A stretch of 44,000 bases of DNA from Symbiodinium natans. Taxonomy: Eukaryota > Sar > Dinophyceae > Suessiales > Symbiodiniaceae. This document shows, piece after piece, positions 40,833 through 44,000 of this stretch (its first letter is position 1; each line of letters begins with the position of its first letter). The DNA is taken from NCBI GenBank assembly GCA_905221605.1, contig CAJNDS010002808.1:158501-202500 (forward strand). The letters run 5' to 3'. The notes under the pieces are model-generated. The model ran no database searches, was not told the origin of the DNA, and saw nothing but the letters and a program-made list of their open reading frames with translations. Made by a program: the position numbers and the translations under genes.

Positions 40833-41572
40833 CACGAACATGCCGACCCCAGCTCGACGGCAGTTGCAAAATGGGCGCACAAGTGTCTTGCAGGGCTGCG
40901 CAGGTGAGGGGAAGGGCACACGACTCGGCCAGGCCTGCAAGACTTGGCTCCAATGCCGGCAGAGACGCTCTTGTCCGACACCAGTAACGTTTCCTTCTGT
41001 GATATGTGTTCCGTCACAGTATAAGCTTATTGCTTGCAGATTTGCTCAGGCCGGATGAGGCTCCATCTGAAGATCCGCAGGTACGAGCCCCACCTTCATG
41101 TTTGTTGCATTCGGGGAGCTGCCGTCATTTGCCGAAAATGATCGGAGGTGCAAGACTCGGCAGATCAAGTGGATGTGAAGTGTTCATCGGATGATGGGGT
41201 CCTTGAGTTCCCGTTGCAAGCTTAGATGTCCATGCCGAACCACTTTAGCCCCTTTTCTACGATCACCTGACGCTGAGGCCCAAGGACTCTTGGAGCCCCT
41301 CAGGTTCTGAAGCCGCGTCGGACGAAGAAAAAAGCCGACGCACATGTCCAGGTTCCAAGGGGCGCGTCTGATTTGTGACAAGCACGCTGTGAAAATTAGG
41401 ACAGGCTGACATCCGCCCATCTGCTCATCAGATGATCAACATCTTGAGACGATAGACCATTCTAGAATCATAAGACTCCGTTAGACTTGGACTTTGCTTG
41501 ACTTTAGGGTGTATGATTTGTCGGTCATCTCAAGCCACCGTCGATCTCTGCATGGTGCAACTCATACAGGTG

Positions 41573-41586
41573 CAATTTAGCTCACA
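41573..41586 (+). other. Weak spliced-leader-like sequence before the USP gene
   Basis: CAATTTAGCTCACA matches 10 of 14 bases of the spliced-leader 3' end and lies 15 bp before the USP start codon. The position fits a decayed relic, but the match could be chance. Confidence 0.2.
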
Positions 41587-41601
41587 TGGTCATTCTCGTC
41601 C

Positions 41602-42807
41602 ATGTGGAATGGCCCCGATACCCCATCACTGCCCAGAGCTCTGGCAAATCCTGGGCAGTGGTGCTGGTTCAACGCGGTGTTGCAAGCACTGGCAAGCATC
41701 AATGATCCCAGGTGGTGGGGAATCTTGCGATCCGTCTTGGAGCCCGATCCCTCTTGCAACAGCTCTTGTCAGGGAGGCGAAGCGCCCAAAGATCTGTCGG
41801 CTTGCTTGGCCTCCGTGCTCCTGTACATAAATCATGCGACGTCTCTTGAGTCGGACTACGCGAACGAGATCGTCTACAATCTTGCTGCGGCCATTGACCG
41901 GGAGTGCGGCCTCAGCTCCGCCTATGGCGAGCAACAGGACGCCCACGAGGCCTTGATCCAGCTCTTAGAGGCGCTACATGCTGGGCTGCTGAGGCGGCAG
42001 CTCCATGCCAGCCAGGACCTTCCGAGGCCTCAACGACCCAGCTGGGAGCTCCGGCCTTGGCTGGTTCCGACGGGCGCCTGGGCTCGCGCCGTGCTCGCCT
42101 GCCGCTGGTTCCAGGAGCTGTGGCAGGGCACCTTGGAGGAGAGGCGCGTCTGCAGCGCGTGCGGACTTGTGAAGGTGGACGCCTGCCCTTCCAGGCAGGC
42201 CTTCCGCTGCCTTTCCCTTGACATGCTCCAAGGCCAGGTGACGTTGGCGCCTATCGATTTGCTCAGTCTGCTGCACTCTTCCTACGGGGGCAAGGGGGTC
42301 GAGGAGATTGAAGGCTTGGTGTGCAGCCGCTGCTCCGCACGAGCCACGCAGCAGAGATGTTTGCTTGAGGGCCTTCGAGGCTCCTTTCAGGCAAGGCAGG
42401 CATACCGGCGCTTGACAGCCTTTGGAGAGACAATCCTGGAAGCAGAGCATCTAGGCCTGCTTTGTCCTGCGGGTTCTCCGGAGCCCGTGCTGTGCCGCAG
42501 GACTCATTTCCGGTCATTCAGGCTTCACAGAGCTCCGGCCATTCTGACCCTCCATTTGCGGCGCCTGATACATGGGCCCTGGGGCTTGATGCGACTGCCC
42601 AACCCCGTGCGCTGTCCGGCTGTTTTGGTGCTGGACAAAGTTCTCCGCAGCTATGCCTTGGACTCGGTGGTGTCGCACCTGGGCACAGCCAGCCAAGGGC
42701 ACTTCATTGCCCATCGAGCATGGCACCCACACGGGCAAAGTGACGCCCAGAAGGCTTACATCTCTCTTGCCACCTCGGGCAAAGTTGACCTGTGGTCCTC
42801 TGCTTAG
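41602..42807 (+). CDS. Ubiquitin carboxyl-terminal hydrolase (USP family)
   Basis: A single 401-residue frame. USP enzymes cut ubiquitin from proteins with a cysteine protease triad. The Cys box is NPGQWCWFNAVLQAL, with nucleophile Cys21 and the oxyanion Asn16 five residues before it as in the family; the usual N-T before the cysteine is Q-W. YGEQQDAHE lies at 108-116. Two CxxC pairs (Cys184/187 and Cys241/244) fit the finger zinc site. The His box is YALDSVVSHLGTASQGHF, with His367. The usual third-position Asp/Asn near the end (WxxxND) is not obvious; the tail reads AYISLATSGKVDLW. The ATG at 41602 is 15 codons before the Cys box core, giving a catalytic domain almost without extensions, so an upstream exon may be missing. 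No intron interrupts the gene. Confidence 0.88.
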   Translation: MWNGPDTPSLPRALANPGQWCWFNAVLQALASINDPRWWGILRSVLEPDPSCNSSCQGGEAPKDLSACLASVLLYINHATSLESDYANEIVYNLAAAIDRECGLSSAYGEQQDAHEALIQLLEALHAGLLRRQLHASQDLPRPQRPSWELRPWLVPTGAWARAVLACRWFQELWQGTLEERRVCSACGLVKVDACPSRQAFRCLSLDMLQGQVTLAPIDLLSLLHSSYGGKGVEEIEGLVCSRCSARATQQRCLLEGLRGSFQARQAYRRLTAFGETILEAEHLGLLCPAGSPEPVLCRRTHFRSFRLHRAPAILTLHLRRLIHGPWGLMRLPNPVRCPAVLVLDKVLRSYALDSVVSHLGTASQGHFIAHRAWHPHGQSDAQKAYISLATSGKVDLWSSA

Positions 42808-43452
42808 TGTAAGGCTCAGGGTTCAGTGGATTGAGTGTGCAAGGCTGCAAAGTCTCCGCATGCAGCGTCTCTTCAGGTGCCCGGTCCTGGCTTCCTTGCG
42901 CTTCCTGAGACATTGGCACCCAGGCCAGGACCCAAACCCAAAAGCAAAGAACACCCCCAAAACCTGCCCCCAAACCCTAAGCCCCAAATCCTAAACTATC
43001 GAGAGCCCCAGTGTAACTCGCCCGAAAACCAGCTTTGGAGACCTCGGCCGAGAAACAAGTGTTGCCCTCCCAGGCTCGCGGGTCCTCTGCCAGCCGCCTT
43101 CTTAAGGGTCAGAGGGGATACCGATGGCTACCTTAAACTGCAAGGACTATCGGCACTAGATTGACAACAGAGATCCCCCAAAAAAGGACCAGAATGTTTT
43201 ATGAATGGCCCATCAGCCGCTTCACGAGAACTCCACATTTAGGTCCGAGGTGCGGCGGAGAACGTGGGCCAGGAGCCCAGAGCTAGCATCGTGGCCCATG
43301 GTTGCACGACGCTACGCACCTCCCCCCTCGAATCGCAGGAAGCTGCTCGGAACACAAAGTCTCATCGGATGCATTGTGCGCTGACCAGTTGATGCAACGC
43401 ATCCGGGTAGTCCCTGCATCATGTTGAGCACTAGCTTGAACCACAGTTCCTT
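42808..43452. other. Spacer after the USP gene
   Basis: A decayed CCCTAAA/CCCCAAA run lies at about 42940-42997. No coding-like sequence with family motifs is seen. Confidence 0.4.
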
Positions 43453-44000
43453 ATGGGAGCATCCCTGGTGATCGCATGTCTGGTGCCTGTGCTTCGCGCG
43501 GCGGACGTCTGTGCAGACAGCGAAGTCTGTTCGAGCAGCTCCCTCGGTCGCAAGTTCAGTGAGTGTTTATTGGGTTCTTGATAAGCTTCCTTCACTTGTG
43601 TATATATATACATACATTCATATATTTACGTATATCTATGTATCTCTCTAGCTCTCTCTCTCTCTGTATAGATATATGCATATATTGGGGGTTGCTGTGG
43701 GGATGCTGGGAATAAAAACGCCTTACTTCTGTTCAACGATCTTGGCCTGAGCCGGTGGGGAGGCTCCAAGTCTCCAGCAGAGGGCGACAAGCCATGTAGC
43801 CCCTCTACAGCACTTGAGTTTTCTTCAGGAGTCCGAGTTGTCTAGCGCGGACATGATGCACTGTAAGTCATGTGCTCAAGCACTCGGCATGCGCCGTTGG
43901 CTGGGATTTGCAGGTGAGGTCCTGGAAGTTCTGGCTCCTGGCACTGCGAGTATCTGGACGCGGACTGCTCCTGCCGCCCATGCCTCAGAGTCATGCGGCG
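43453..44000 (+). CDS. Partial gene: probable secreted protein, first exon
   Basis: ATG at 43453 opens a signal-peptide-like start (MGASLVIACLVPVLRAADVC) followed by a Ser/Cys-rich segment. The frame meets a consensus donor GTGAGT at 43559. Further coding-like pieces occur after CAG acceptors near 43790 and 43839 (the latter ending at GTAAGT, 43862) and 43915, but phases were not resolved. The gene runs off the window. An AT/CT microsatellite patch at 43598-43684 lies in the first intron. Confidence 0.4.

Larger units (their letters stand above)
38868..41601. other. Region between MFS and USP genes, repeats and a weak ORF
   Basis: No gene with family motifs. CCCTAAA-type arrays lie at 39302-39406 (with CCCTAGA variants), 39918-39992 and, in the other orientation and decayed, 40063-40155. 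A plus-strand frame ending at 40705 encodes a membrane helix (FLTVAVLAVASGALWFVVHW) and may be a terminal exon. A frame near 39650-39775 (HAFANDIRLSASLVHLAKG) looks coding-like but is unplaced. A CT microsatellite lies at 40712-40832. Confidence 0.45.

Noticed and set aside
40677-40953. Arg/Glu/Ser-rich minus-strand ORFs
   Set aside because: They translate the CT microsatellite.
1-44000. tRNA, rRNA or spliced-leader RNA genes
   Set aside because: No T-loop GTTCRA with matching cloverleaf, no rRNA core sequence, and no complete spliced leader followed by a GT donor and Sm site was seen. Only degenerate leader relics are present.

Overview
The window looks like nuclear DNA of a dinoflagellate, most likely a Symbiodiniaceae-type genome. 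The organism call rests on several sequence features together: degenerate copies of the dinoflagellate spliced leader (3' end TTTTGGCTCAAG), introns with GC and GA donors as well as GT and acceptors mostly followed by G, many interstitial TTTAGGG/CCCTAAA arrays, all recognised genes on the same (+) strand, long gene-poor stretches, and large microsatellites. No bacterial operon, ribosome binding site, rRNA or tRNA was seen.

Layout. 1-1.27 kb: no gene. 1.27-5.49 kb: a GTGAGT microsatellite followed by a 228-bp satellite of about 17 units. 5.5-7.8 kb: no gene, one orphan spliced-leader relic. 7.8-10.4 kb: a large multi-pass membrane protein gene. 10.4-12.4 kb: nothing certain. 12.41-13.47 kb: a DXO/RAI1-like nuclease gene with an N-terminal leader and one frame break. 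13.7-15.46 kb: an intron-rich cyclin gene. 15.5-19.6 kb: no gene recognised. 19.6-22.1 kb: a 360-bp telomere-like array and an F-box/leucine-rich-repeat gene. 22.1-26.7 kb: foldback element, microsatellite, weak exon candidates. 26.7-28.95 kb: a type II (Prx5-like) peroxiredoxin gene whose nine core exons join in phase. 30.28-38.87 kb: exons of a major facilitator transporter spread over 8.6 kb, with introns holding a TATG microsatellite, a G-run tract, telomere-like arrays and foldback elements. A second multi-pass membrane gene (35.03-36.33 kb), preceded by a spliced-leader relic, sits inside one of these introns. 38.9-41.6 kb: repeats and one weak ORF. 41.6-42.8 kb: a USP-family deubiquitinase. 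43.45 kb to the end: the first exon of a probable secreted protein.

The genes do not form one pathway. They are neighbours of mixed function: protein turnover (F-box/LRR, USP), cell cycle (cyclin), redox (peroxiredoxin), RNA ends (DXO-like), transport (MFS) and lineage-specific membrane proteins. Two architectures alternate. Intron-rich genes (peroxiredoxin, cyclin, MFS) stand next to genes with long uninterrupted coding blocks (LRR, USP, DXO-like, both membrane proteins), which suggests that some of the latter arose by reverse transcription of trans-spliced mRNA. The best evidence for that is the nested gene at 35 kb. All exon models here were built by eye from reading frame, phase and family motifs; none has transcript support.
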